A stretch of 64,000 nt of DNA from Emydura subglobosa (taxonomy: Eukaryota; Chordata; Testudines; Chelidae). How positions within the stretch are numbered: position 1 is the first letter of the stretch; each line of letters begins with the position of its first letter. A program made the position numbers and the translations under genes. The notes under the pieces were generated by a model that was given only the letters and a program-made list of their open reading frames with translations, ran no database searches and was not told where the DNA came from. The stretch lies in assembly GCA_007922225.1 (NCBI GenBank), contig ML679961.1:68800890-68864889 (forward strand), in the 5' to 3' direction. This document shows, in pieces, positions 1 through 13,789 of this stretch.

Positions 1-2860
1 TATGTACGTTATGGATATTTATGATTGTTCCAATCTCTTCATCATTAAGCATGTGGTGTCCACATGCATGCACTCACCCACGTTCTCTCTCTGTTTCTAT
101 ATAAACACACACAGCAAAGTGTGCTTGGGGACAAAGCTGCCCTGATTCAATTAGTCACTTTAATACAGAATTTCTGGCGGAAGAAGTTATAGCCAAGCAC
201 TGATTCCCCAGGGCCTTGAGCCCAGGAGGGCTCTGGGCCTGTGCGAATGGAGAGAGATCTCAATAATGTGAGTTTAACCAAAATAACGATGACTCTGCTT
301 TCTCCAGTTGAATCGTTCTGGTTTGTTGAGTAGCTAACATGCATTTTAAAGATTTTTTTTCACATACATATTTAACTGTTTGCTCAAAATGGCTGCCTTT
401 GCATTGATGTAATTGACCCACCCATCCCCGCTTTTCTTGAGAAAGCACCTGCTGGAACTGAAGTCTAGGGAGCAAGCAGGGTTTATCATCTGCCAAGAAA
501 GTGATTAATTTTTTTGTTTTCAGTTGTATCTAATTGAAATCCCCTTCCGGGGAAAGCTGGGTAAGTGGCATAGATGCTGTCAGATAAGCCATAGGGCTGT
601 TTTTTATTTATAAAATGTGTCTGGTGGGACTGAATTCAGACAAGGCCAGGGCTCTGGGCACACATTGATATGGGCCCCGAGCTGCTATCCCACAGCTCTG
701 GAACCCCTTAGGAGCAAAAGCGGAGTCCCCCTCCCCCTCAGGAAAGGCAGTTCTTCCTCCATTACCACTCAGAGAGGTAGGAAGCCTCCAGTGTCTGCCC
801 CAGAATCTGAGGTGTATCTGCTTGGGTAGGCAGCCTTGCTGAACTCTTCTGCTACTCCACACAGTCCTCTGTGGATGGTGGTAGTGGGACCTCCGAGAGC
901 CGTGGGTCTTGAAGCTGACACCCCAGTGAGAAGTATGGAGATGTTCACAGCTTTGAGGGCTGCTGTTTCAGGCTCTCTGTACGCTCGAGTAGACATCACT
1001 GTGTTGGTTACATTCTGGTCACATTTTCAAGCTTTTCTTCACAATCATGAGAGCTAGAAAGTTTTATTTATTTAAAAGTGAAAAGCTGAGTTTCTGATAT
1101 AACCACGTTACTCCAGGCACAGGCTTATAGTGCCTATGTCTTTAATCTGGCTCTGGTGCTTTTCCAGATCTCTGAGTACAAAACTACAAACATGGAGTAA
1201 ATAGAAAGCGTAATAATCAGTCTGACTCAGTGTTAGTTACTTTGTTTTTCCTCTCTTCCCTCCACCCAATCCTAAAAGAACTCTAGCAGAGTGGAAGGTC
1301 TCTCACTTGTGTAGTTGCCATCTTTACAGAGTCCTTCCCAAACTAAACAGTGTGTTCTCAGCTCTGTTCTCAGCACTTAGTGTGTCCATCCTAGATGCAT
1401 GCTTCCCTTCACTTGCAAACCAGTCCGTTAATCACTCTCCGGGTGCCATATGATGAGGGACCTCTGCATAATGCTCCCTCATCTCCTCTTCTGATTTATG
1501 ACCTTTGTCAGCAAGTGAAGTAACAGATTGATTATGAGTGTGACCTTGGGGCCACTTGAGGAATTAATCACTTTCCCTGGTGCCCTCAGCACTCACCGGG
1601 GAGACGATGAGCTCCACCAAAGATGCTGCTTGGCTTTTGTGGCATCAGACAGTAAATGGAGGTTAAAGTCTGAGCCGGAGAGCAGAACTGCTTTAGGGAT
1701 GAAGTTGAACAATCAACACATCAGTTCACTTAACAAAACCCGATGAATTATGGAGCATTAGCCCTGTTTCTCTCAGAGAAGGGAGGAAGGGATTTTTGTG
1801 TCCCTCTTCTCTGTCTCTCCCCGCCTCCCCTCCCCCCCCCCAATATTTTCATAAGGATAATTCAAATCCAAGGATCTATATCTCTGCAGACTTAAATACA
1901 TTTTTCTAAATGTTGTAGTCCACAAATCAGTCCTCTGCTTCTTGTCAGTGTGCTCTTTTTTCCTTTCTCTGGGTCTGGGACTTTATGCCATCCTGTCGGA
2001 AGGTCAGGTGTTCTTTCATCTCCTCTTGAGTAGGAAGTTCTTAAAGATTGGTTCCTCTAGGCCTCTTTTTTGGCAGTACCATTCCTCATAAGACTACGTT
2101 TTTGTACTGGTGCAATTGCATTCTGCAGTCTCTTCTTTCCCATAACCAACCTATTCTTCTGACTGGGGACTGGATTCTGCTAGTATGTGTGGAATGGCAA
2201 AGGGTAATTAGGGAGGTGTTCCTCTCCCCGCAAATCCTACCATACCATACCATTCCAGTGCTGTTGAGTGTGAAGCCCTCCCTGGAATGATGGTCTAGAA
2301 AGGTTGAAGCCTGAATTTGGAAAGCCTGCTTGATTGCGTACTGGTCTCTCATTATCCTGTTTCTGCCTACCCCCTTGAACAAGAGAAACCTTTATTTCAG
2401 AAAGGTGCACTGTGTACACAACCTGATAGATGGAATACAGAATGCCCAGGCAGGAGTTGGGGAAAAGCAACCATCAATCCTTGTTAGAAGGTCAGAAGAA
2501 GTCAAAGGGCTATGGTGCAACAGAGAAAATGTTAACTCTGAGAATTGCTGTCACACATACATCCCTGGTAAAGCTCCCTCTGCTGGATACTACCTAAGCT
2601 TGCCTGTGTTGGACATGTGCTTTAAACTTCTCTTGATCTGAGTAGGCTGCTACACCATTTCTCCCTTGGCTTCTCAGGCACATTTCCTGAGCACAGCCAT
2701 TCTGTCTGTTATACCTTCACAAAAACGGGACCATGTAGTCTAGCCGATTCCCCAATAGTTTAAGCACACCCTCTCCCAGAACTTAATTGTCCTTGGGTCA
2801 GTGGTGTGCATCCTCATCAGGAACGCTTTCACTGACTTAAGAGGGGCAAAGTGGGGCTCA
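1..2860. other. Intron, nothing recognised
   Basis: Upstream intron sequence. Open frames are short and lack exon-like context. There is an uneven pyrimidine tract near 1800-1850 with a C run. I see no repeat I can name and no conserved coding signal. Confidence 0.6.
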
Positions 2861-3063
2861 CTGGAGGATGCCCAGCTGCCCCATAGGCTCCTGGGCTCCG
2901 GATGGGCTGTCCCCCGCCCCCATTCTCTGTTCCTTACTGGGAGCTGAGGAAGCTGCCCGGGGCTTCTCCCCTCCCCATTCCCTGCCGAGGGCTGGAGGAA
3001 GCCATCTGAGCTTCTCGCCCTGCACCCAGACTAGAGTGGGGTCTAGATGACAGCTAGCAGCTG

Positions 3064-3275
3064 ATGTAAGGAATGCAGTGTCTACACTGACACTGCGTTG
3101 CCCTAACTAAGCCAACATAAGCCTTACACCTCTTGTTGAGGTGGCTTTATTAAGATGGCAGAGCAGGGGAAGTTACATCGGTGGGAGGAACGTTTCAATA
3201 TGTACACCTCCATTGTTTTGTCGACAAAAGCTGACTTTTGTCGACAAAACTCTGTAGTGTAGACCAGCCCTGAGT
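3064..3275. mobile_element. MITE with GTGTAGACCAGCCC end
   Basis: The segment begins near GCAGTGTCTACACTGACA and ends in GTGTAGACCAGCCC, the terminal motif shared with the other MITEs at 26514 and 53696. It contains two copies of the 14-bp perfect palindrome TTTTGTCGACAAAA (3216-3229 and 3236-3249). The left boundary is uncertain, and the GC-rich stretch 2860-3063 may belong to it. A second MITE fragment with GGGCTTGTCTACACTAG starts near 3329. Confidence 0.5.
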
Positions 3276-3589
3276 CTCCCTGACCCACCCAACCTCTGTG
3301 GTTTTTTAAAGCTAGTATCAATACCTTAGGGCTTGTCTACACTAGAGAGTTTGTTGTTGTTGTTGACAGAAGGCAGGTTTCCATCACTAGATAGCTAAGA
3401 CTGCATATTCACCTACTGGAGGTGATTTAGGACTAGTAAAATCAAGCATGCTGTTCTGCACTGGATGTCTCTTCCTACTCTTCTGACCCTGCTTGCTTAT
3501 GTCTGAGCAGTACTGTTAAGTACTAATCCAGTCCAGATGCCAGTTACAGACTTGGGCTTAAACCATGCAAAAACTGAAATAAACTAGAA

Positions 3590-4230
3590 CAGGGTTTCTC
3601 AACCTGTGGGTCACAACCCAAAATTGGGTTGCCAGGATGTGTCAGAGGATTGTGTGGTAAACCCTAGTGGGGGAGGAGAGAGAGGGTCGGGTCCTGCCTC
3701 TGGGGTGGTGGTGGAAAGCCCAGCCGGGGAGGCCCTGGAGGGATTGTAGAGACTGCCCCCCATTTGCTCCAGGATGGTACCTCTGGTCCTGTGCATCTAG
3801 CTGGGCTCAGCTCCCCACTCTGGATGTTGCAACCTGGAACATGAGGTTGCAGCACTACTCAGATTTGGCCCAGCCACCCCTCTGTCATGAAGATGGGGGA
3901 TCAGCCAGGCCAAATTTGAATGAGGGGTGCTGCAACTCCATGCACTAGATTGCAATGCCACTCAAACAAATTGGCCAAACCTGAGTGGCACTGTGACCCT
4001 GGAGGTCACAGTGACCCCAGCAGGGAGATGAGCCCAGCCAGCCCCATGCGGCAGGACAGGAGCTGTCACTATGGCACGCACAGTGTACTTAAAAGTGTAT
4101 ATTTGTATATCATTAGTAAGAAATATTTAGTAAGCCAGATGTTTTTTGTACTAAAGCTATTTACTGGGTTGTGACAGGCCATCAAAGTTTACAGATGGGC
4201 CCTGAGCTCAAAAAGGTCGAGAACCCCAGG
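3590..4230. mobile_element. Non-autonomous hAT-type element
   Basis: Terminal inverted repeats are CAGGGTTTCTCAACC at the left and GGTCGAGAACCCCAGG at the right, matching the hAT-type CAGGGGTTCTCAACC signature. Flanking 8-mers AACTAGAA and ATTTAGAA agree at 6 of 8 positions, consistent with an old 8-bp target duplication. The interior (about 640 bp) has no transposase frame. Confidence 0.7.
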
Positions 4231-7200
4231 ATTTAGAAGAGTAAAGATTCTGAAATGTTATCTTTCAGGTTCCTGAATACTGAAGTGGGGCTGATAAGGG
4301 TTCCACCAACGATAATCTTCAAAATTTAGGTCCTTTTCAAGGAACCTGTAAAGTTGTGTACTAGCTCTTCTTTCTTTGAGCTTGAATAGGTAATGTCTGA
4401 TCCAAGAGAGCTACAAAATTTCACTTCTTCCCAAGACCTGTACAATCTGGCTAGCTACAAAGAGAAAAGAGGAAGTGGTTCAAGATACCTGTTTGCTTGC
4501 GTGGCTATAGACAACTGGGGTGAGACCCTGAAATCTGCTCTATGAAGTGAAGAGACTAAAATGTGAAGATTTTTTATTAAAAAAATGCTGCCTGCCCTTG
4601 AGGAGATCAGATGGACTGGGTGAAATTATGGCCTGACATAGCCATTCATGGCGTAATGCTGGTCTCCAGGTCCATGAGAATTAATTATGAAACCCCCTTT
4701 AAATACCTGGGCACAGCATTTAAGGATGAGAGGGAGAGGATGTTGAACAGCTCTTGATGCCTTACTTACTGTGGTGATTCAACTTTTCTTTGTTACCTTT
4801 CTGGGTTAAGCCTCACTTTTGTAGTGGGAAGAACATTGAATACTGTTTAATTCTGCATAGGATTTGTATATAGAGCTGTATGTGTGCATGGTGCTCTGCA
4901 TCCACAGTGGCCAGAATCCAAGAGCTCTGACAGATAGATAGCTGTGAGCTGAGAGGAATGGGGGGATACAATCCATGATCCTGCTTCAATTCCACCTCTA
5001 CTAGGTTTCTTGAACCATACTGTCCTTGTGGGAAGATGCAAGACTGAATGCTGGGAAGAAAAGTAAAGAAGTTGGCAGCGTGGTCATCTCTTTGAAGTTG
5101 AAGCATCTTGACAATGAATTCCACCCCCATTACATTTGGAGGTGGACTGAGGGTGTGATTATGCAGGGCTAGGGAAGCTGTTAACCATCCTTATGAGACA
5201 CTGCTTCAGTTTAGTTGCCGTTTTTGCCTGACTACTTAGCAGCTTCTGGAGGGTGGGGATGGAGGCTGGCTGGGCAGTAGCAAGCATGCTTGGGGATGCA
5301 CACTTGTCACATGCACAAAGTGCTTGAGTTGCTTTTTTAAAAGCTATCCTTTTGATCAGTCCTCCCTTTTTCAGAGGGGAGGGAAGCCATTAACTTGGTA
5401 CAGTTGGATAGCTTAGTTATTTACTGATGTGTCTGCTGTGTTGCTGGGTTTGAGACTCCATTGGGCTAGAAGGTTTTAGGAATCCTGTATCCTTGGAAAC
5501 TGATCCCAAGAAGCTAAACTTGCTGCATTTGAATACTTCCTGAGAGCCTTTATGGATGAATCAATCATTCTGTCCCAAGCGGCCTGGGTGATGAAGTCTT
5601 GCTGCCAGTGGGGAGAGCATGGGGATAGTAGGGAGGAATTAATCCACTAGTTCCTCTTATAACATGAGGGGATTGTCCTGATTTTTTTTTTTTAAAGCTA
5701 TGGCTTCTGGCATTCAGCTGTACCATGCTAGAAAAACTCACCAGTGCTCTGGTGGCTGCTGAGAATCAAAACTGCTCAGAGGGTTGGAGGCATTGAAACA
5801 TTCTTGGGATGCATGGCTGCCCTGCGGCTCCCATTTTCCTTCTCCTCCCCATTTTCTTTTCTGTTCTTTGTAGTGGCCCGTTCCTCTTTTGATCAGTGTG
5901 CTTCCAAATGGAGAGCAGTTTGAGGAAAAGCTACTTCCTGCCTTTTCCCTCTCTCCCTTTTATTTTGTTTAAATTGTGTTGCCCTATAACTTGGATTTCT
6001 AGTTCTCTTTTTCCTCTTCTTAACTACTGCTTCTGTTTGCGGTCCCAGAGTAATATTGTGCGGGGTAAAATGGCAGTTCCAAAATCTTTTCCTCAGGTAC
6101 TGATGTCTGGCAGGCAGGCGGTCCGTTGAGATCACAAGAGAGAGAGCTGCTGAACAGAAGGCAATTTATATCGCCTTGTAGTAAAAAAAAAAAAAAATAG
6201 CCTATTTTAGCAAGCTGGGCTTGAAGCATCCCCCAGTGTGCGCAGAGTTAATCTTCATCACTGAGGCATTGATTGACAATCTGGAGGATGTTAATGTGTG
6301 ATTCTCCCGGTGAGCGGGGGAGGAGAGTGGAAATTGCAGTTTCTTTGCTAATTGTACTTTAGATGTCATTTGTGACAATTTCATGTTGTCTAGACAGAGA
6401 TTGTGGAGCAATTTCTTCAACAGAGCCTAGTGTTAGCCTGCTATGGATCTGGGCAGCACCGAGGGGGAAGGGAGCTTAGTGTGCCAAAAGGGACACTTGA
6501 ATCACGCATTGCCAAGTGAAGGGTTTCAAGAGGAAGTGCAACCTGAATTTTTTGTGAAAATGTCATGGGTTATTTATTTAGTGGCAAGCACTTGTTGCAG
6601 CTGCTGTTCCTTCATGGATCATCTTTTCCTACCTATAACAGAATTACTAGTAACTGTATTAGCACTGACAGTACATCGGACTGCTTTGGCCCCTCTGTTA
6701 ATAATGAAGATAAACTCAGTCTTTGTTGCCTCCTAGATTAGGTATCTCTGGCTGGGGCAGCTGTTTCTGACCAGGGACCATTGATTTCTGCTTGCAGGTT
6801 CCCAGTGTTGTGCATATTCTGAATGGGGGGTGAGTGATCCATTAGCCCATTATATGGATTTAAGATCTGGGATTTGAAACCTGAAGAGCATGAAAGTGTA
6901 TCATTTTAAAAGCAGGCACCACCATATCCTTGGGGATTAGAGGTAACAATGTCAGTGTCACAGAACATGGAGGCATTATTGATGATTATAACAGTATCTC
7001 AATTATTGAACCCATTGATTCCGCTATGAAAATGAACACAGAGCTGCAACTTGGTCCTCCGAGCCTTAGCTTGGAACAAATTATTTTAACTAATAAAACG
7101 TATCTCATTGGCATTAGTGGTTTTAGGTACAGGTCATCTCTGCCATTCTCTGGAACAGTAAATAGAAAATGCCCCTCTGGATCCCCCATGATCACATCTT

Positions 7201-9190
7201 GCTATTTTTGTTTTGTTCCTGACACCTTATTTACATTGATATCTGATATCCAGAGCACACTTTCATCACTCTTGATTCTCTGAGAGGACAAGGTTACAAG
7301 GTAACCAAAAAGCGGCACTGAGGCTTAAAATCAACCATTGTTTGTGACAACTGAATTTTTATGCCTGGCATTTGGATGTGGCCTTAGAGTGCATGTAGGG
7401 AAGGCAGGTGGGCATGAGACATGATGGTGACCAAGGTGGTTTTGCTGTCCCTAAATTCAGAAGGCTTTACCCATTGGAGGAACATGCTGGTACTTGATGA
7501 CTGCTCTTTGAATTAATCCATGCAGATAATTTCCAAGAGATTACCACAGAGTCTCTGAGAATGCTTGGTCAAGTGCATGTGACATTCCTTACAGGGCGTG
7601 GGGGGAAAAGCCAGAGGTTAAGGCTTTTTGTGTGGAGACGGGGAATGCTACTGTGCTCAAGGGTGACACCATGCAGCAGTGGCAGGAATTGTGGCTTCTT
7701 TGGGAAGTGCTCTTCAGGAGAAATCACAGCTCTTGAATCTCTGTAAAAGTAACCCAGTGCCTAGGTAACTCAGCAGTAACCCCTGTCTGTGAAATCTCTG
7801 ATTCTGTTGGATTTCTCTGATAATTTAAAGCAAAGAGGTCAATTTTCAAACTATAATAGAGGTTTGGTTTGAGAACACAATTATCTTGAAGAGCTTAAGT
7901 GTTTAGCTTAATCGCTATCAAGCCTAGGCAGGCAGCAAGGCAACGGGAAATCTGCCATGCTGTGCAGATTCAGTGAAGTTTACGCTGCAACATCTTTCTC
8001 TGTCTTTTCTATAGTTGATAGAACATAGAGCCACTGGTACTCGCTAATACTAGCTAGTCCTGTATGGTAAATGGACAGTTTCCAGCCAATAAGCTATTTC
8101 CTGATCCATGCTATGACCAGGCAGTGCTGCATTCGGGAGAGTCATTGTCTCAGGTTTCATTGTCTCAGCTTTTCCATCAGGGTTGATTGGAGGCTGCTGG
8201 TTTTGGGGAGTTCTCGGTAAGCAAAATGATTGGTGGGTGGTTTGTGGTGTGTTTTTTTTTTTAAAGAACACAAAAAAACTTTTAAGCACATACTAGTGTG
8301 GGGTTTCTGGTCTGTGGTCTGATCACCAAGCAAGAGGGTTGATGAGGGGCCGTAAACAAACATTGTTGAGATCAACAGCATCTTCCAGCCCTGGTGGCTT
8401 TTCTTTCAACTCTGGGGAGTGGCTTGGTTAATGCACTTTTACTTTTGGAGAGCTAGATTCAAATGCTGGTCACAAGACAGTGAGCCTTGGTCCACATCAC
8501 AAAACCACTGCATATCTTATAGTGATAATCTAATTGTTTCTGCCTGTGACATAGTGATGCCTATGATTGGAACAGCAAAAAAGGTGCTGTGAGTCAGGAT
8601 TGAGGGACATTGATAGCTCAGTAGGGAGCCCAGAACTCAGGGCTTGCTGTGGGTCACGACTAAGACATAGGAGGGCTGTGTTAGGGAAGCTTACACAGTG
8701 CCTTTCTGCATTGTAAGGTGCTATTGCTCCCCTCACATTCCTGAGCTCTAAATTCAGCTTTAAACGTTTGAAAGAGCCAATCGCCATCCCCTCTTCCTCT
8801 CTCTCCCCTTTTCCCTTCTTAAAAATGACAAATGGTTGACAAGCAACTTCTTACCAGAGAGATTCTTCAGCTCTGCAGAAGGGCAACAGATCTTATCCTG
8901 GAAGACATTTCACTTCATGGCTATGACCTTTGTTTGTCCAGGTAACCAGGACATGGTGGTAAAGGAATCTCTTTCAGTTGTCTGTATTCCAGGTTTAAAG
9001 TATAGCACTGGCTCTGAGAGTCATTTTTGTTCCTCTTATGAAACTCTGATTGGTTTAGAAGGGGAAACTTTTGAAGAAATGTCATTTGTTGTGTAGAGTG
9101 GAATATAGACAGCTTCGGACATCATGCAGGAAATGTTCTGCTGGCCTGTGTTTCTAGCTTGTCTATGTTTAGTATTAAAACTGGCTGGAA
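4231..9190. other. Intron, nothing recognised
   Basis: Unique-looking intron sequence with homopolymer runs (T near 5681-5693, A near 6182-6197). No exon of AMBRA1, no RNA gene and no recognisable repeat was seen; the open frames here are short and show no family motif. Confidence 0.55.
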
Positions 9191-9194
9191 AGGA

Positions 9195-12060
9195 ATGTTT
9201 TGAGAGATGAGTGTCACCATCCCCAGTTCCATCTAGTGTCAGATGCTTATTGGATTTGGAAGCTAAGGGACATCTTCAGCATTGTATTGCATCCCTGATC
9301 ATCTTGACTAGTAGCCATTGATGAACCTATCGTCCATGAACTTATCTAACTCTCTTTTGTTTTTATATTCATTTGTACCCAGTTATACTTTTGGTCTTCA
9401 CAACATCCCATGGCAATGAGTTCCACAGGTTAACTGCGTGTTGTGTGAAGAAGTACTTCCTTTTGCTTGTTTTAAGTGTGCTACCTATTAATTTCATTGG
9501 GTGACCCAGGGTTCTTGTGTTTATGTGAAAGGGTAAATAACACTTCCCTATTCACTTTCTTCATACCATTAATGATTTTATAGACCTTTATCAGATCCCT
9601 CCTATCCCAGTCATCTGTTTTCTAAGCTGAACAGTCCCAGTCTTTTTAATCTGTCCTCATCTGAAAGCTGTTCCATTCTCATAATAGTTTTCATTGCCTT
9701 TCTCTTCACCTTTCACAATTCTTACAGATCTTTTTTAAGATGGGATGACCTGAACTGCACGCAGTATTCAAGGTGTGAGCATACCATGGATTTATATAAA
9801 AGCATTATGATATTTTCTATCTTATATCTATCCCTTTCCTAATATTTCCTAACATTCTGTTAGTTTTTTTAACTGCTGCTGCATGTTGAGCAGATGTTTT
9901 CATAGAGCTATCCATGCTGACTCCAAGATCTTTCTTGAGTGGAAACAGTTAACATAATTTTGTATGCATAGTTAAAATTATTTTTTCCATATGCATTGCT
10001 TTGCTCTTATCAACACTGAATTTCATCTGCCATGTTGTTGCCCAGTCATCTAGTTTTGTGAAATCCCTAACTCTTCACATTCAGCTTTGGACCTAACTAT
10101 CTTGGGTAATTTTATATCGGGCAAATTTTGTCACCTCACTGTTCACCCCCTTTTCCAGCTTATTTATGAATATGTTGAACAGCACAGATCCTTGGGGGAC
10201 CCCGCTATTTACCTCTCTCCATTATGAAAACTGTCCATGTATTTTTACTATTTGTTTCCTATCCATGAGATGACCTCCCCTCTTATCCCATGACTGCTTA
10301 GTTTGCTTAAGAGACTTTGGAGAGGGACCTTATCAAAGGCTTTCTGAAAGTCCAAGTACACCATATTGACTGGATTACCCTTGTCCACTTGTTTGTTGAC
10401 TTCCTCTGAGAATTCTAACATATTGGTGAGGCATGATTTCCCTTTACAAAAGCCATGCTGACTCTTCACGAACCTATCATGTTTATCTGTGTGTCTGATA
10501 ATTTTGTTCTTTGCTATAGTTTCAACCAGTTTGCCTGGTACTGAAGTTAGGTTTACCAGCCTCTAATTATGCGGATCAACCTCCGGAGCCTTTTTAAAAA
10601 TGAGCATTATATTAGCTATGTTCCAGTTATCTAGTACAGAGGCTGATTTAAGCAATCAGTTACATACCACAGTTAGTAGTTCTGCAATTTCATATTTGAG
10701 TTTCTTCAGAACTCTTGGGTGAATAACATCTGGTCCTTATGATTTATTACTGTTGTTTATCAATTTTGACACCTTAATCTGAGAGAGTTCCTCAGATTTG
10801 TTATCTAAAAGAATGGCTTGGTGTGGGGCTCTCCCCCACATCCTCTGCAGTGAAGACCGATGCAGAAAATTCATGTAGCTTCCCCATGACAGCTTTGTCT
10901 TCCTTGAGTGTTCTTTTAGCACTTTCATTGTCCAGTAGCCCCACTGATTTTTTTGGCAGGCTTCCTGCTTCTGATGTGCTTAAATTTTTTTTTCTGTTAA
11001 TTTTTGTGTCCTTAACTAGTTGCTCTTCAAATTCTTTCATGCCCTGCCTTATTATTCTTTTACACTTGACTTGCCAGAGTTTATGCTCCTTTCTATCGTC
11101 CTCACTAGGATTTGGCTTCCAATTTTTAAAGGATGCCTTTTTGCCTCTAACTGCTTTTATTTTGCTGTTCAGAAATGGTGGCATTTTTTGTGTCCTCTTT
11201 ATTTATTTATTTTTATTTGAGGTATACATTTAGTTCAAACCTCTATTATGGTGTTTCTAAATAGTCTCCATGCACTTGGCAAGCATTTCACCCTTGTGAC
11301 TGTTCCTTTTCATTTCCGTTTAGCTAGCTTCCTCATTTTTGTGTAGTTTCCCTTTTTGAAGTTAAATGCTACTTTGATAAGTTTCTTTGGAATTCCCCTC
11401 TTCCTTCTCCATAAGTGTGTTAAATGTATTGCATTATGGGCATTATTTCTGAGTGGTTCAGCTGTATTCACCTTCTGGACCAGGTTCTATGCTCCACTTA
11501 CGACTAAATAAAGAATTGCTTCTCCCCTTGAGGAGTTCAGAACAAGCTGCTCCAAGAAGCAGTCGTTTATGGTGTCTGGAAATTTTATCTCTGCATCCCT
11601 TCTTGAGGTGACATACCCAATCAATATAAGGATATGAAATCCCTCATTAGTATTGCATTTTCTGCCTTTTTCAGCCTCTCTAATCACCCCAAGCATTTCA
11701 CAATTACTGTCACCATCCTGGTCAGGTGGTTGGTATTATATTCCTACTGTTATCCTCTTAGTGTTCAAGCACGGAATTTCTGTCTACAGAGATTCTGTGG
11801 TTCAGTTTGATTAATTTAAGATTTTTACTTTATGTGAAAGAAAGAAATATAGTGCCACTCTCCACCAGCATGACCTACTGGGTCATTCCTATATACTTTG
11901 TACCCTGGTATTACCATGTCCCATGATAACCCTCATTCTACCAAGTTTCTGCTCAGCCTGTTGTATCAAAAGTCTCATTTAATGCCAGGCACTCTAGTTC
12001 ACCCATCTTAATATTTAGACTTCTGGTTTTTATATATAAGCACATGTATATTTTGCCACA
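9195..12060 (-). mobile_element. CR1-type LINE, antisense, about 2.9 kb
   Basis: An antisense CR1 copy covering part of the reverse transcriptase and the sequence around it. On the minus strand, 10469-10248 translates with the reverse-transcriptase signature YLDFQKAFDKVP. 11184-10801 matches the linker between the endonuclease and RT domains, with KKSVGLLDNE and VMGKLHEFSASVFTAEDV segments. 9200-9780 is the antisense of the conserved CR1 RT C-terminal region and shares long stretches with 30585-31135. Frames are broken by stops and shifts, so it is a dead copy. The far end (11250-12060) is assigned by continuity and is less certain. Confidence 0.8.
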
Positions 12061-13120
12061 GGCACAATGTGTCACAGACAGCAAGGACTCTGAAAGGGCT
12101 GTTTGGCCAAGTTTTCTGGGAGGCCTCAGAACTTTTTAAAGCTTTTTCGGTTGAATTTTCAAGCATACCTCTTTATGGAAGCTGGAGTATAATGGCAACA
12201 ATAGGCTTGAATGAGTGTGTTTTAGACCTGCCAGGCTTTGTTTATGACAGGAGGATCAGGGGTTACTTATGGTGGCCATGCAATATGGATGCTGGGGTTG
12301 ATCACGTGCAGCTGCATATGACTTGCTTTCAGTCAGTCCCATAACTTTTTGTGATTCACAGACTGATCCTTGGCTCTTCAAACAGTCTCTCTGGTTGCTG
12401 TGCCATACGCCTAGATTTTGTGTGGATGTTCCAGTCTCTGCTTCTCTCTGTGACTTACTTAACAGAGTGAGAGAGACTGGACTTGTTCTATCCTGAGAGC
12501 CTGTTTCTTTCACTGAACCTCAAGGCTAAGATGGGGATGTTTTCCAGTAAACCTAAGTTGTGACTCTGTGCTCATTCAGTAGCAGTGTGTGCTGAAACTC
12601 AGTCCTGATTGGAAATACTGTATATTGTATTCAGAAAACAGAATTCAAACCAGAGGAGAAGCTATCCTGTAATACAAATATGAAATGACATTCCTCATTC
12701 CATGCTCCTTGACATATTCTCTGTATACATCTCTTAGAGTAGGATGGCAGAAATTCCTGACAGACTGCTAATTCAGCATCAGTGATTACAGGCCTGGCTA
12801 CTTTGGACTGCTTGCCCCAAGGGAAAAACAGCCATCTGCAGCTCTCTTGGGATGTCCATGTAGGAGTCTGATTCCATTTGGGAGTTCTTCCATCCATATA
12901 ATGAGGCTCTTTATATGCTTTGAATCTTGATATGGCAAGAATTTGTGCCAGCTATCACTGGCCCTGTTTGTCTGTACAGTGCCATGCATGTCTATAGCAA
13001 TGAATCAATAATAGCAAATCATCTCAGGAGATGTAAGGAAGCAGGAGACATGGGGCTGCTGTTGTGTGACCTCTCAGCTGGTCACTTATAGACATTAACA
13101 TTTTTGTTTTTTATTTCTAG
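12061..13120. other. Intron, nothing recognised
   Basis: Intron sequence leading to the exon A acceptor. It ends in a T-rich tract (13099-13118) that serves as the polypyrimidine tract. No repeat or RNA gene was identified. Confidence 0.55.
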
Positions 13121-13207
13121 GAGGTTGCTGGAGTCTTCCCTCATTTCATTATCACGCTATGATGGAGCAGGATCCCGGGAGCACCCAATCTACCCAGATC
13201 CAGCCAG
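13121..13207 (+). CDS. AMBRA1: AMBRA1 internal exon A
   Basis: Internal coding exon of AMBRA1. The protein promotes autophagy through the BECN1/VPS34 complex and serves as a DDB1-CUL4 substrate receptor that targets D-type cyclins (family knowledge). The 87-nt exon follows a pyrimidine-rich tract ending in AG at 13119-13120 and is followed by a GTAAGG donor at 13208. It starts with the third base of a codon and ends with two bases of the next, so both boundaries have the same phase. The translation includes [15 protein letters not shown] and [10 protein letters not shown], which I recognise as the central, mostly disordered part of AMBRA1. The split codon AG|G gives an Arg when joined to the exon at 23510. 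The large preceding AMBRA1 exon is not in the window. Confidence is high because four exons join in order, strand and phase. Confidence 0.93.
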
Positions 13208-13789
13208 GTAAGGACTAAGTGCAGTCCAGATTCAGTCCAGTTTCACAGTCAGAGGCATTACTGCTGTGGCAGTAACATACTGAACCCTTGAGAATAATGC
13301 TGGTATATGATCGATCTCACCTTTTATGGCACATCTATGAGATGACCATAGTGTTGGGTTTGGAGAGTCTCATGCCCTTTGGTCCCATGCCCTTTTGACG
13401 AGCCCCTTCCACACTACCCTTCATTTAAATCAAAGGCTTATGCAATAACAGTGAGACAAAAGAGAGTAGAAAGATAATGAAGTACAAAGAGCCTGTTACT
13501 CTGTGTGGGTCTTGGTCAAGGTTGAATTTAGCCCCATTTGGGGAAAGGAACTCTTCCTTCTCTCTGACTACATCTGTGTGTCAGATGAATCGAGTGGAGG
13601 GAAAGACTCTGTTCAACTGAACACAGTTCATCTGAGGTTCCTAGGGAACTTGGAGGATGACCTTCAGATCCAGAAAGCAGAGCATTCAAACCAGAGAAGA
13701 AGCCACCCTGAATCTGCTGCTTTACTAATAGGAAGGGATCAAATGAGGATGTGAAAATAATAGGGCAGGTTAGAGCCAATGATAGCAAC

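Noticed and set aside
6930..7283. 117-codon plus-strand frame
   Set aside because: No family wording, AT-rich composition and no splice context; a chance frame is the simplest reading.
10823..11233. 136-codon plus-strand frame with hydrophobic Ser/Leu/Phe-rich product
   Set aside because: It is the reverse complement of the CR1 linker region and has no independent support.
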